Shown: one piece after another, positions 1 through 8,853 of the stretch | Position numbering within the stretch: the first letter of the stretch is position 1 | How the letters are laid out: each line of letters opens with the position of its first letter | Assembly (NCBI GenBank): GCA_944342125.1 | Contig: CALVMF010000028.1 | Span: 1-13,911 of the forward strand | Direction of reading: 5' to 3' | Source: an uncultured Bacilli bacterium | Lineage (GTDB): Bacteria; Bacillota_I; Bacilli_A; RFN20; CAG-826 | DNA length: 13,911 nucleotides | Notes under the pieces: generated by a model | Told to the model about the DNA's origin: nothing | What the model saw: the letters and a program-made list of their open reading frames with translations, nothing else | Databases searched by the model: none | Translations under genes and position numbers: made by a program

Positions 1-2
1 AT

Positions 3-3000
3 CCTGAACCAAGCGATCCGGTAATTGATGAGCCAGATCCTTCAGAAGGATTAATTGATCCTGCAGATTCACCTTGGAGCGAAGAAGTTACAAATGTAAT
101 GAGTGGAGCTCTTGGCGGAGCAATTCTCCCTTTTATTGACTTAGGAGAAGGTGAACTTGATGCTCAATTTGTTCAAAACGATGAAGATGAAGAGTATAAA
201 TCCTATTTATTAATAAATGGTGAAGATTTCTTAGTTTCAAATCTAGAAGAAGCTGTTTCTACTTATAAAGAACATTATTGGGACGCATTGATGATTGGCG
301 AAAGTTTCTTTGCTTCTAACGATTTAATCAATGTTGAAGTTGAAGTTACTAAAACTTACGATGGCTTGTTTGAACTAAAAGCATTCTATAATGAACCATT
401 TAATCCAAGTAGTCTAAGTGAGTGGAATGATGAAACTTCGCTTTTGCTCAAAGAACATCTTGGAAGATTTGAAGTTCCTTTCGTTTATTTAGGAACTGTT
501 AACTATGAATCTTCAATTTCAGAAGAAGGAAATGTTACTGTTATTGGCGGAATTTGGAACGATGCAGTAATTACTGAATTTGAAAGTGCTTTTAGTGGCT
601 GGCAAATCAGTAAAGATGAAGAAGTTTTATCAACTCGACATGCAACTTTTGAAGATCGAAGTACAGTTAATGCAACTTTACAAAAAGTTAACAACAAAGC
701 TCAACTTACTATCTCATTTAACGAAGTATTTGATGCAACAAATCAAACAAGTTGGTCAAATGAAGTTGTTAAAACAATGAATAGTTCTTTAAACAATACA
801 GTTTTACCTTATGTTTATTTAGGAAGCGTCTATCCAACAATCGATGAAGATGGAACTAGTGCAAGAAGCATCAGCTTAGTTGGCAAACTTTGGGATGATT
901 CAATTTTAACTTCGGCAGATACAGCTTTTAAAGCTGATGGATGGGAAGGTGGCGTAAACGAAAAAGTTGCTACCTTTACAAAAACAGTTGGTAATTTAAA
1001 TTTTGAAGTTGTTATCGAACAAAATGCTAATGGATTACCTACTTTAAGAGCTTCAACATCTGAAGTTTATGACCCTTCAACTATTAGTGAATATCCTTCA
1101 GAAATCAAAGACGAGTTTAAAGCTAAATATGGTGGAGATATTACTAGTGTCATTCCTTTCATCTATTTAGGAACGGCCTATCCAACATTAAACACCGAAT
1201 TCCCTGCAGAAAAATATAAAGAATTTGATACTAACAAAATGGTTATTTCTGGCGGTCAATACGACGCAAGGATTTTAGAGAGTTTTAAAACACTTTTCTC
1301 CGCAGAAAGTGAGCGGATTATTGAAGTTGATGGTGTCATGGATGATGCAGGTAGTGATTATAGTAATTATGGCGATGTATTAGCGGTCGCTTTGAAAGTT
1401 GATGGCGAGCATACCTATAAAGTTGGTTTATTTACCCATGGCAACGAGGGCGACGAAACTGCTTATTTAGAGATTAATAGAGCAAATAATACAGCTAGCG
1501 GAGCTACAAAATGGAGTGATGAATCACTTAAAAACGCAGAAAAAGTTTTAGGAGATGTAAAAATTCCTTTCTTTGACACTGGTAGAGACACTTTAGAGTT
1601 TGTTTTTGATGAGTATGGCAATTTATCTATTCAATTTTTAGCCGACACAACAACTTTCTCTTATCGAGTTTATACTGCTATTACAGCTTTAAGGGTTGCT
1701 GAATGGACAGTAACTTTAACTCATAACGACACATATTATAATAACGAAGCTTGGATAAACTCAATTAATGCAACTAAACAATTTGGCGAAAAAGTTGTTC
1801 GCATTAGCATAAATGTAAATCCAAGTACCGATTATAGATTTTGGATGTCAGGAACAATTTCTCTTGATGAAACATACGATCCAAGTAAAGTAAATGGTTC
1901 TTGGGGTGATACAGGCATTGAAGAAGCGGTCAAAGAAAAATATGGAATCGATTTACCTTATATCTATTTAGGAACTGATTACCCATATATTTATGAAAAC
2001 GAAACGGATGGAACTTTCCAAATTCGTGGGAACGCTTTAACTTCTGAAATCTTTACAAACGCTAGAAAAGTCTTAGAAGAAAATGGCTTTACATATCAAG
2101 CTAACGAATCTTCTGATAAGAAGGTAGTTGCAACAATAGAAAACGAAGATGGTAATATTGTCACAGTTTATGTTGATTATTCTGATAGTAAACCATGTAT
2201 CTATTTTGAATTAACTGAAGTATTCAATCCGGGTGCTCAAACAGAATGGGATGAAAAGACACAAGAAGTACTCACTAAAGAATTAAATGGCGTCGAACTT
2301 CCTTATATGTATTTAGGAACAAACGAACCAACTTCAAGTGTTGAAGAGTTTAATTTCGTTAAGAAAATCTCTCTTGTTGGTGGTTTATGGAATGATCAAG
2401 TTTTATCTTTAGCGCAAGATAACTTAAACGGAAGTGGCTTTGAATCTAATTTAGTGTTAACAAGTTCATATTCATCAACTTATGAACTTCAAGCTTACAA
2501 GGTTTTAGAAGATAACACCGCTATTAGATTTAAATTATTCGAAAACGATGATGATTATATTGAATTAGATATCTATGTAGATTTAAAACCTGAAAGTGCC
2601 GATACAAGTATAGCAACTCGGGAAGAGTTCCCTAAAAGTTATGGTGATTCAGTAATAGATGCAATGAATCAATACTTAGGTATGGAACTTCCTGAATTTG
2701 TTCCAACGCCTCTTCTTCCAGAAGGCGAATATTCTCTTAGTATCAGCTCACCTTGGGGAAATTTCTACAATCAATATGTAAGCTTTAACTCGTATAGCGC
2801 CTATTTTAGTCCTTATTATTTATATTTAGCAAAAGCTAATCTTGAAAAAGAAGGCTATGAAATTACATTTAGTGCTTTTGCAGTAGATGACATGCCAAGC
2901 TTTACAGCTACAAAAAAAGTTACAAATGGCACACTTATGATTAATTTCTCGTCTTATTATGGTGATTTTGATGATACACAAAATGGAATTCGTGTTTCAG

Positions 3001-3416
3001 CAATATTCTTACCATCTTTAGAACAATTTGAAGACGTTACCGACTTTGAACCATCTAATAAAGAATTAATCAAGAATAGTTTAGATGGACAAGAATTACC
3101 TTACGTTAATTTAGGCGTCAAAAATCAAAAAATCGATGCTTCTAATGGCAAAGTAACAATTACTGCTTATAACTATTCAGAAAAAATCATTGATAACATC
3201 ATAGCAAAGTATTCGGAACCAGAAGCAGGCTGGACAATGTATAAAACATCTATCGTTTCAAATGGCAGAATTTATAAAACCTGTGGTGGATATTTAGAAG
3301 CAAATGGACATACATATGTTTTAACTGTAACTCCATCGATTTCTGAAGCAGTGAATGGAAGTGGTACGTTCTCTAGTAATTCAATTACTACTCAATTAAA
3401 AATCGAAATGGCTTAA
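3..3416 (+). CDS. Large modular, probably secreted or surface-attached repeat protein (5'-truncated by window)
   Basis: I do not recognise the family. The reading frame is open from base 3, so the ATG at 99 is internal: it has no Shine-Dalgarno site, and the codons before it (from 69) already encode the start of a repeat module. The visible 1,137 residues begin with a Pro/Asp/Glu-rich stretch (codons 3-68) that looks like a linker, followed by about nine degenerate modules. Each begins with a Trp-containing segment of the form xxW(S/N/D)(D/N/E)E, an amphipathic helix, then (L/I/V)P(Y/F)xYLG, then a more variable part often containing GGxWxD and GW. The protein is acidic, almost free of Cys, and shows no membrane helix or LPXTG-type anchor at its C-terminus, which ends in TAA at 3414. 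Any signal peptide or lipobox would lie upstream of the window. It sits 35 bases before the next gene on the same strand, so it is probably cotranscribed with the MoxR cluster. A role as extracellular structural or binding protein is inference. Confidence 0.85.
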   Translation, partial: PEPSDPVIDEPDPSEGLIDPADSPWSEEVTNVMSGALGGAILPFIDLGEGELDAQFVQNDEDEEYKSYLLINGEDFLVSNLEEAVSTYKEHYWDALMIGESFFASNDLINVEVEVTKTYDGLFELKAFYNEPFNPSSLSEWNDETSLLLKEHLGRFEVPFVYLGTVNYESSISEEGNVTVIGGIWNDAVITEFESAFSGWQISKDEEVLSTRHATFEDRSTVNATLQKVNNKAQLTISFNEVFDATNQTSWSNEVVKTMNSSLNNTVLPYVYLGSVYPTIDEDGTSARSISLVGKLWDDSILTSADTAFKADGWEGGVNEKVATFTKTVGNLNFEVVIEQNANGLPTLRASTSEVYDPSTISEYPSEIKDEFKAKYGGDITSVIPFIYLGTAYPTLNTEFPAEKYKEFDTNKMVISGGQYDARILESFKTLFSAESERIIEVDGVMDDAGSDYSNYGDVLAVALKVDGEHTYKVGLFTHGNEGDETAYLEINRANNTASGATKWSDESLKNAEKVLGDVKIPFFDTGRDTLEFVFDEYGNLSIQFLADTTTFSYRVYTAITALRVAEWTVTLTHNDTYYNNEAWINSINATKQFGEKVVRISINVNPSTDYRFWMSGTISLDETYDPSKVNGSWGDTGIEEAVKEKYGIDLPYIYLGTDYPYIYENETDGTFQIRGNALTSEIFTNARKVLEENGFTYQANESSDKKVVATIENEDGNIVTVYVDYSDSKPCIYFELTEVFNPGAQTEWDEKTQEVLTKELNGVELPYMYLGTNEPTSSVEEFNFVKKISLVGGLWNDQVLSLAQDNLNGSGFESNLVLTSSYSSTYELQAYKVLEDNTAIRFKLFENDDDYIELDIYVDLKPESADTSIATREEFPKSYGDSVIDAMNQYLGMELPEFVPTPLLPEGEYSLSISSPWGNFYNQYVSFNSYSAYFSPYYLYLAKANLEKEGYEITFSAFAVDDMPSFTATKKVTNGTLMINFSSYYGDFDDTQNGIRVSAIFLPSLEQFEDVTDFEPSNKELIKNSLDGQELPYVNLGVKNQKIDASNGKVTITAYNYSEKIIDNIIAKYSEPEAGWTMYKTSIVSNGRIYKTCGGYLEANGHTYVLTVTPSISEAVNGSGTFSSNSITTQLKIEMA
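69..3416 (+). repeat. Nine degenerate protein modules, 333-420 bases each
   Basis: Module starts, taken at the Trp or equivalent segment, lie near 69, 417, 750, 1086, 1506, 1896, 2241, 2622 and 3042, giving periods of 348, 333, 336, 420, 390, 345, 381 and 420 bases. The signature (L/I/V)P(Y/F)xYLG appears as LPFIDLG, VPFVYLG, LPYVYLG, IPFIYLG, IPFFDTG, LPYIYLG, LPYMYLG, LPEFVPT (degenerate) and LPYVNLG. Modules 4, 8 and 9 have lost the leading Trp; module 5 and module 8 have lost the YLG. The DNA is well diverged between modules, so these are old duplications rather than recent tandem repeats. Confidence 0.8.
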
Positions 3417-3451
3417 GAACAAAATTACTTAATAAATTAGGAGGGCAAAAA

Positions 3452-5065
3452 ATGTTTAAAAGTTTTAAAAAACGACTAAGAATGGAAAAACTCCTTCAGG
3501 GTTCACTTTATGCACTTAGCGGAGGCTTACTAGCTTCCGCTATTATGATAATGGTTTTTCAACTTTTAAAATATTTGGATTGGTACTTTTATTTAATCGC
3601 TATAGGTGGTGGATTATTAGTATTTGCAATCATTCTTCTAGTTTATTATTTAATACATCGAGTAAATGATAAAACCGTTGCAAAGCGAATTGATAAAGAC
3701 TTCGGCTTAAGAGAAAAAGCTGCAACGATGGTTGAATTTAAAGATCAAGATTCCTTGCTTATTCAAAAGCAAAGAGAAGATGCAAAAATAAGTATCAAAC
3801 ATAAAAATCCTCGTAAACTTGCTCTAACCTTAACTATGGCGAGTTTACCTCTTCCTATTCTTGGAGCTGGAGCATTTACAACATCTTGCTTTACTAATGA
3901 GATTGTTAATATGTTAAGTGCTCCGCAGATTGAAGAAAACTTTGATGATGAAACAGATGAAATCATTGATTCAATCAAAGATTATATTGGAAAAAGTCAA
4001 GCTTCTGCGGCGTTTAAGGAAAAATTATACGAAATTTTGGAGGAACTTCGTGAAGAGTTAAAGGGTGACACTTCGATTCCTTCCCGTCAAGCAAAGGTCG
4101 ATGTAGCTAAAGAAAAAGTTGATGAAGCGCTTGATGAAGTTAATACAAAAGAAGAGATTGGGAACGCTTTAAAAGAAGAAGAGAATGATTTTGCTGAACT
4201 TGCTCAAGCAGTTTTAAATGCTGATGTCGATAACCTTGAAAATACAATTAAAGTATTTTTAGAAAAAATTAATCGAATTGTGTCAACAGATGGCGTATTA
4301 TCTACTCTTGGAGAATGGATTGAAGATTTAAAAAATCTATTTAAAGATTTAGATATTCCTTCTAGTGATGCTAATTACAATACATTTTCTGATTTACTCG
4401 CTAAATTTGAAGCGATTTATGATAACGTTGAGAAAAAAGAATCATCTAGCGCTAATGCTTCTACAAGTCTATTAAATAAGCTCATCATCGAATCACAAGA
4501 GCAAGCTAAAAAAGCTCTTGAAGAAGCAATTGATAACTTAAAGGTAGATTTAAAGCTTGAAACTGCTAATGAACAACTTGCTGAAGACGTTAAAAAGTTA
4601 ATGGATCAACTTGTTGACCCTAATAATAGCATCGATGAAGATTTCGGAACTGAAGGTCCATCTAATATGGGTGACGGCGAAGAAGAAGGCGATGCTGGAG
4701 ATGAAGGCAATCAAGAAACCGACAAAAATGAAGGTGAAGAAGGCGGAGCTGATGGTGGCGAAGGAAATGGCGACGGCGATAAAGGTGAAGGAAACGGAAC
4801 TGGAAGCGGCGGTCAAGAAGGTGAAGGAGATGGTAATGGTCAAGGTGAAGGCGCTGCTGGAGGTGGCGGAGAGACACAATATGGCAGTAATGATAAAGTC
4901 TACACTGGAGAAAATGGTCAAACAGAATATGGCGAAGTAATCGGAGATTATCAAAACGATGCTAGCGATGATGCTAAAGATACAGGTGATGATAATCTAG
5001 AAGGAGCAATAGGCGATTATTTTGATGAACTATATGGGAATAGTGGAGAAAAAACTATTCCTTAA
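3452..5065 (+). CDS. Three-helix membrane protein with long acidic extracellular tail, DUF4175-like
   Basis: This is a 537-residue protein with a strong AGGAGG site just upstream of its ATG. Hydrophobic helices lie at about residues 15-39, 45-68 and 122-146. Between helices 2 and 3 is a basic segment with AKRIDKDFGLREKAATMVEF (76-95), which resembles the 'ARxID...glkeR..TalE' segment that I associate with DUF4175-type proteins found in MoxR clusters. Positive-inside reasoning puts residues 147-537 outside the cell. That part is mostly charged helix (about 160-390, likely coiled), then a low-complexity Gly/Glu/Asp region (about 398-475), then a short tail with GDYFDELYG near 521-529. It is followed 37 bases later by the MoxR ATPase gene, which has its own AAGGGAG site. 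The position suggests a membrane scaffold of the same complex. The family assignment is from memory of the pattern and moderate; membrane location is well supported. Confidence 0.75.
   Translation: MFKSFKKRLRMEKLLQGSLYALSGGLLASAIMIMVFQLLKYLDWYFYLIAIGGGLLVFAIILLVYYLIHRVNDKTVAKRIDKDFGLREKAATMVEFKDQDSLLIQKQREDAKISIKHKNPRKLALTLTMASLPLPILGAGAFTTSCFTNEIVNMLSAPQIEENFDDETDEIIDSIKDYIGKSQASAAFKEKLYEILEELREELKGDTSIPSRQAKVDVAKEKVDEALDEVNTKEEIGNALKEEENDFAELAQAVLNADVDNLENTIKVFLEKINRIVSTDGVLSTLGEWIEDLKNLFKDLDIPSSDANYNTFSDLLAKFEAIYDNVEKKESSSANASTSLLNKLIIESQEQAKKALEEAIDNLKVDLKLETANEQLAEDVKKLMDQLVDPNNSIDEDFGTEGPSNMGDGEEEGDAGDEGNQETDKNEGEEGGADGGEGNGDGDKGEGNGTGSGGQEGEGDGNGQGEGAAGGGGETQYGSNDKVYTGENGQTEYGEVIGDYQNDASDDAKDTGDDNLEGAIGDYFDELYGNSGEKTIP
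4650..4880 (+). repeat. Low-complexity Gly/Glu/Asp coding region
   Basis: Short GAAGGTGAAGG-, GGCGAAG- and GGTGGC-type units repeat irregularly within the DUF4175-like gene, encoding about 75 residues that are nearly all Gly, Glu, Asp, Asn and Ala. The composition creates long open frames on other frames and strand here; these are not genes. Such a stretch should be disordered and strongly negative and could bind divalent cations, which is inference. Confidence 0.7.
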
Positions 5066-5102
5066 TATAACTATATATTTTTAAATTAGAAGGGAGTTTT
5101 GC

Positions 5103-6089
5103 ATGGAAAACGAAGAATTACTTAAGGAATTTAGTGAAGCAACAACTAAAATTAAAGAGCAAATTCATCGCGATATTATCGGTCAAAATGAGGTTGTCGA
5201 TAATGTTATAACAGCAATTATTGCTGGAGGAAACGTCTTACTTGAAGGCGTTCCTGGAACTGGAAAAACTAGACTTGTTCGTTCGATGGGTCAAACGCTT
5301 TCACTTTCCTTTTCGCGTATTCAATTTACGCCTGACCTTATGCCAAATGATGTCACTGGTACAAACATCATTCGTAAAGATAGCGATGGAAATTTAACTT
5401 CATCATTCCAAAAAGGTCCAATTTTTTCGCAAATTGTTCTCGCTGATGAAATCAACAGAGCTACTCCAAAAACTCAAGCTGCTATGCTTGAAGTTATGCA
5501 AGAGCATAAAGTTACGGTAAGTGGCGTATCTTATCCAATGGAAGAACCATTTTTCGTTTTAGCAACTCAAAACCCTATCGAACAAGATGGTACATATCCA
5601 CTTCCTGAAGCTCAAATGGATAGATTTATGTTTAAACTCAACATGGTTTATCCTACTGAAAAAGAACTCGCTGATATCGTTAACTTAACTCAAGAAGATC
5701 AAAGAGAAAGAGCTGAGAAAGTGGTTGATGGTCAAACTATCTTAAATATGAGAAAACTTGCTACGCAAGTTCCTATCATTGAAGATGTTTTAAATTATGC
5801 CATGAAGCTAGTTCATAAAACTCATCCAGAAGTTGATAAATCTTCGGAAGTCGCTAAAAAATATATCAAATTTGGTGCTTCTCCTAGAGCTTGTCAAGCC
5901 TTAATTACTGGCGCCAAAATTAGAGCTTTAATGAATGGATTTTATAACGTATCTTATGAAGATATCGACGCTTTAGCTCTTCCAGTTTTACGTCATAGAA
6001 TCAAATTAACTTATAATGCCATAAACGATAATTTAACAATCGATGATGTCATAACCAAATTAATCGAAGAAATGCACAAAGGAAAATAA
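5103..6089 (+). CDS. MoxR-family AAA+ ATPase
   Basis: This 328-residue cytoplasmic protein is a full-length MoxR ATPase. The Walker A motif GVPGTGKT is at residues 49-56, the Walker B region VLADEINRA at 112-120 with D115 and E116, and the sensor 1 region ATQNPIEQDGTYPLPEAQ at 154-171 with N157 as likely sensor. The sequence GASPRA at 258-263 gives sensor 2, followed by the C-terminal lid domain. Proteins of this family hydrolyse ATP and act with VWA-domain partners as chaperone-like or complex-assembly factors. Those partners are encoded directly downstream here. The start is supported by AAGGGAG six bases before ATG. The gene ends in a TAATG junction with the DUF58 gene. The family call is essentially certain; the substrate is not known. 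Confidence 0.97.
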   Translation: MENEELLKEFSEATTKIKEQIHRDIIGQNEVVDNVITAIIAGGNVLLEGVPGTGKTRLVRSMGQTLSLSFSRIQFTPDLMPNDVTGTNIIRKDSDGNLTSSFQKGPIFSQIVLADEINRATPKTQAAMLEVMQEHKVTVSGVSYPMEEPFFVLATQNPIEQDGTYPLPEAQMDRFMFKLNMVYPTEKELADIVNLTQEDQRERAEKVVDGQTILNMRKLATQVPIIEDVLNYAMKLVHKTHPEVDKSSEVAKKYIKFGASPRACQALITGAKIRALMNGFYNVSYEDIDALALPVLRHRIKLTYNAINDNLTIDDVITKLIEEMHKGK

Positions 6090-6967
6090 TGATGAAGCAA
6101 ATCATTGATGAACGCTTTCTAACTCAACTTGAGCTTTTTTCACTAGCAATAAAAGATAATGTTGCTGGTCTTTTTGGTGGCAGTCATCAATCAAAAAAAT
6201 ACGGAACTTCATGTGAATTTGCTGATTATAGAGAGTATGTTGAAGGAGATGATATCTCTAAAATCGATTGGAACATCTATGGTCGATTTGAAGAATTATA
6301 CTTAAAGCTTTACCTTGATGAAAAGCAGATGTATACCAAAATTTATATCGATGCTTCTAAATCGATGTCATATTTTAATAAAGATGAATACGCGATGCGC
6401 CTAGCCGCTTCGCTTGCTTATTTATCAATTGGCGAGATGGATAGAGTTTCGATTTATTTAGTTAAGGAAAGATCGATTATCCCACTTTTTGAAAAGATTA
6501 TAGGCCGTGAAAAATTTTACGAAAACGTGGCAAAATTAAATGATGTTGAATTTAGTGGCGATGTCTATATGTCTGAAGCGATAATGAGAAGTGATGTTGG
6601 CTATGGAAATGGAAAAAGTATCATTATTTCTGACTTTTTAACCGACAATGATTATTTTTCAGCGATCGATTATCTTAGAGACAAACATAGAGACGTTTTA
6701 TGTATTCAACTTTTAGCTCCTGAAGAAATTAATCCAACGGCTAGAGGTAAAAATATTCTTTACGATGCTGAAAATAGCGATAAATTCTTTAAAGGAAACA
6801 TTACTCGAGATGTTTTAGGTGCTTATAAAAAAGCTTTAGATTTTGTTCAAGATAGATTATTTAATTTCTGTGGATCAAGAGAAGCGGATTATACCTTATA
6901 CGACACCTCGATTTCTTTAAGGGAATTATTTATGGATCGCTTGTTTAATAAGGGGGTAATAAAATGA
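6089..6967 (+). CDS. DUF58 domain protein, cytoplasmic VWA-like MoxR partner
   Basis: The protein has 292 residues. The DUF58 hallmark is clear: GGSHQSKKYG at about 30-39, then CEFADYREYVEGDDISKIDW (42-61) followed by N-I-Y-G-R and a cluster of Leu/Lys. A VWA-like fold follows, with DASKS at 88-92 matching the metal-site DxSxS, and ISDFLTD with D182 matching its later Asp. There is no membrane helix, so this is the short soluble form of the family. Its ATG overlaps the MoxR stop by one base (TAATG); a second ATG follows at once and could also serve. AAAGGA near 6078-6083 is the ribosome site. The DUF58 gene directly following moxR is a classic arrangement, and the protein is expected to work with the ATPase at the membrane; its exact biochemical role is not established. 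Confidence 0.95.
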   Translation: MMKQIIDERFLTQLELFSLAIKDNVAGLFGGSHQSKKYGTSCEFADYREYVEGDDISKIDWNIYGRFEELYLKLYLDEKQMYTKIYIDASKSMSYFNKDEYAMRLAASLAYLSIGEMDRVSIYLVKERSIIPLFEKIIGREKFYENVAKLNDVEFSGDVYMSEAIMRSDVGYGNGKSIIISDFLTDNDYFSAIDYLRDKHRDVLCIQLLAPEEINPTARGKNILYDAENSDKFFKGNITRDVLGAYKKALDFVQDRLFNFCGSREADYTLYDTSISLRELFMDRLFNKGVIK

Positions 6968-8853
6968 GTTTTAAATTTCCTTTTGGCCTCTTACTTTTAC
7001 TTGCTATCCCTGTTTTAATCATTATCTATATCATTAAAAATAGATATAAAGAAAAGGTTACCTCTTCAAGTTATATTTGGGAATTAAGCAAAAAGTTTTT
7101 AAAGAAGAAAAATCCTTTAAACACGATTTCTAATCTTTTAAATTTAATTGTTCAATGCTTTTGTATCGCTTTTTTGAGTTTTTCCCTTGCAGATCCCGTA
7201 TTAAATTTTAAAAACGGTGCTGAAAATGAGGTCTATATTTTAGATTCTTCAGCTAGTATGGGAATTGAAAATGAAGATGGATTGACTCGCTTTGAAAAGG
7301 CAAAAGAGTTAATTAAAGAAGATGTAGAAAACGCAACAAGTGGATCAACTTTTACTCTTGTTGTTAGTGATTCTAACTCAAGAACAATATGTAAAAATAT
7401 CGAAGACAAAGATATCTTTAATTCAATTTTATCGCGTGTTGAGATTGATTATGGAGAAAGCGAACTCAAAAACGCAATTAGCCTTGCTCAATCTTTATCT
7501 TCAGAAGGAGAAGGAAGCAAATTTTCTTTATATACCGATAAAGAAGTTAAAGTTGAAGATGGGTTAGAAACTTTTAATGTTGCTGATACTTCTAAAAATT
7601 ACGCAATAAGCGATTTAAGAGTTAGTGCAATTGAAGAAAATGAAACTCCTGCAATTCTTCTTGAAGCTGATGTGAATTCTTTTAATGAAGACACGGAACT
7701 TGAAGTTGAATTTTTCCTTAACGATGAATCTTTAGGAACAGTAAAAGGAGAAGTAAAAAAGAACGAATTAGCAACCTTATCTTTAAAAATTACTGATAAC
7801 ATCGATAAATTCGCTAATTATTCTTCGATTAAAGCCCAAATATTAAATGAAGACTACTTAAAAGAAGATAGCGAATTTATCATTTATAATTCGACTGATT
7901 TTGATACAACTAGCGTTTTAATTGTCAGCAATTCTCCGTTTTATTTTGAATCAGTTTTTAAAGCTTTAAGTTATAACAATACTCGTGTCTCTTATGCAGT
8001 TATTCCTCCAATGCTTTATTCTTTTTCTGGAGGAACGGTCGCTTATGATATTGTTATTTTTGATGGATATTCACCAGAAAAACTTCCTACAGATAGTGCG
8101 GTTTGGCTCTTTAATTGTGGCGAATCCATTCCAGATTCAGGGTTTTATGTTCAAAAAGAATACACGGTTGAAGACCCAGGGATAAAAGCAAGTTATGCCA
8201 ATAATACCGATGATCTTTTATATCAAGAGTTAACAAAAGACCTTATAAAAAGGGATATCACAATCAAAACTTATCTCCGTTACACCTTAAATTCGAAGTT
8301 TACAACGATACTTTCTTACGATAATCTTCCTTTTATTTTTGCAGGAAGAAACGAATTCAATCAAAAAGAGATCGTTTTTAATTTCGATTTACATAATTCA
8401 AACTTACCACTTTTAGCAGATTTCATTATCCTCATGAGAAACTGCATAACTTACTCAAACCCATCGATATTAACTGATTTTAATTATAACGTGAACGATA
8501 AAGTTACATTTACTTTTCCTGACACCGCAATAAACTGCGAAATTACTACGCCATCAGGAAAAGAAGAATATTTAAGTGCAATAGACATTGAAACTTATAC
8601 TTTAAATGAAGTAGGGACTTACTCAGTTAAGGTCGATTTAGCTACTGGAAAATCAAGAAATATCAATATTTTTAGTGCTTTTCCACTTGAAGAAAGAAAC
8701 CCAAATGTGGTCGAAGAAAATACATATAGCATAGTTTTAAATACGGAAGCTCCAAAAGCTGATCGAATATTTGAAGCTTTACTAGTTGTGGTAATTATTT
8801 CGCTAATTTTACTTTTAGCAGATTGGATGTTGTATAGTCATGAGCAATTTTAA
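6964..8853 (+). CDS. BatA-like membrane protein with one VWA domain and degenerate metal site
   Basis: The protein has 629 residues. Helices at about 7-25 and 58-76 flank a basic segment typical of the BatA N-terminal domain. A VWA domain starts at about residue 88 with DSSASMG (94-100), matching DxSxS. The usual metal-site Thr is not obvious: the equivalent region reads DYGESELKNAISLA. A later LYTDK supplies the third-loop Asp. Beyond it are beta-rich segments and a region containing IVIFDGYSPEKLP and LFNCGES, similar to the glutamine-amidotransferase-like region of Firmicutes VWA proteins. The last ~25 residues hold a third helix (about 605-623). Charge distribution puts the VWA and following domains outside the cell. 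The gene overlaps the DUF58 gene by four bases (ATGA), with AGGGGGT about six bases ahead of the ATG. The architecture is shared with the next gene, so the two probably arose by duplication. Confidence 0.9.
   Translation: MSFKFPFGLLLLLAIPVLIIIYIIKNRYKEKVTSSSYIWELSKKFLKKKNPLNTISNLLNLIVQCFCIAFLSFSLADPVLNFKNGAENEVYILDSSASMGIENEDGLTRFEKAKELIKEDVENATSGSTFTLVVSDSNSRTICKNIEDKDIFNSILSRVEIDYGESELKNAISLAQSLSSEGEGSKFSLYTDKEVKVEDGLETFNVADTSKNYAISDLRVSAIEENETPAILLEADVNSFNEDTELEVEFFLNDESLGTVKGEVKKNELATLSLKITDNIDKFANYSSIKAQILNEDYLKEDSEFIIYNSTDFDTTSVLIVSNSPFYFESVFKALSYNNTRVSYAVIPPMLYSFSGGTVAYDIVIFDGYSPEKLPTDSAVWLFNCGESIPDSGFYVQKEYTVEDPGIKASYANNTDDLLYQELTKDLIKRDITIKTYLRYTLNSKFTTILSYDNLPFIFAGRNEFNQKEIVFNFDLHNSNLPLLADFIILMRNCITYSNPSILTDFNYNVNDKVTFTFPDTAINCEITTPSGKEEYLSAIDIETYTLNEVGTYSVKVDLATGKSRNINIFSAFPLEERNPNVVEENTYSIVLNTEAPKADRIFEALLVVVIISLILLLADWMLYSHEQF

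Noticed and set aside
99..101. ATG at 99 as start of the modular protein
   Set aside because: The frame is open to the window edge, there is no ribosome site, and codons just before it already belong to the first module.
4598..4954. Long - strand ORF and a + strand alternate frame over the acidic region
   Set aside because: They arise from the repetitive Gly/Glu codons of the real gene; the products are compositionally odd and have no ribosome site.
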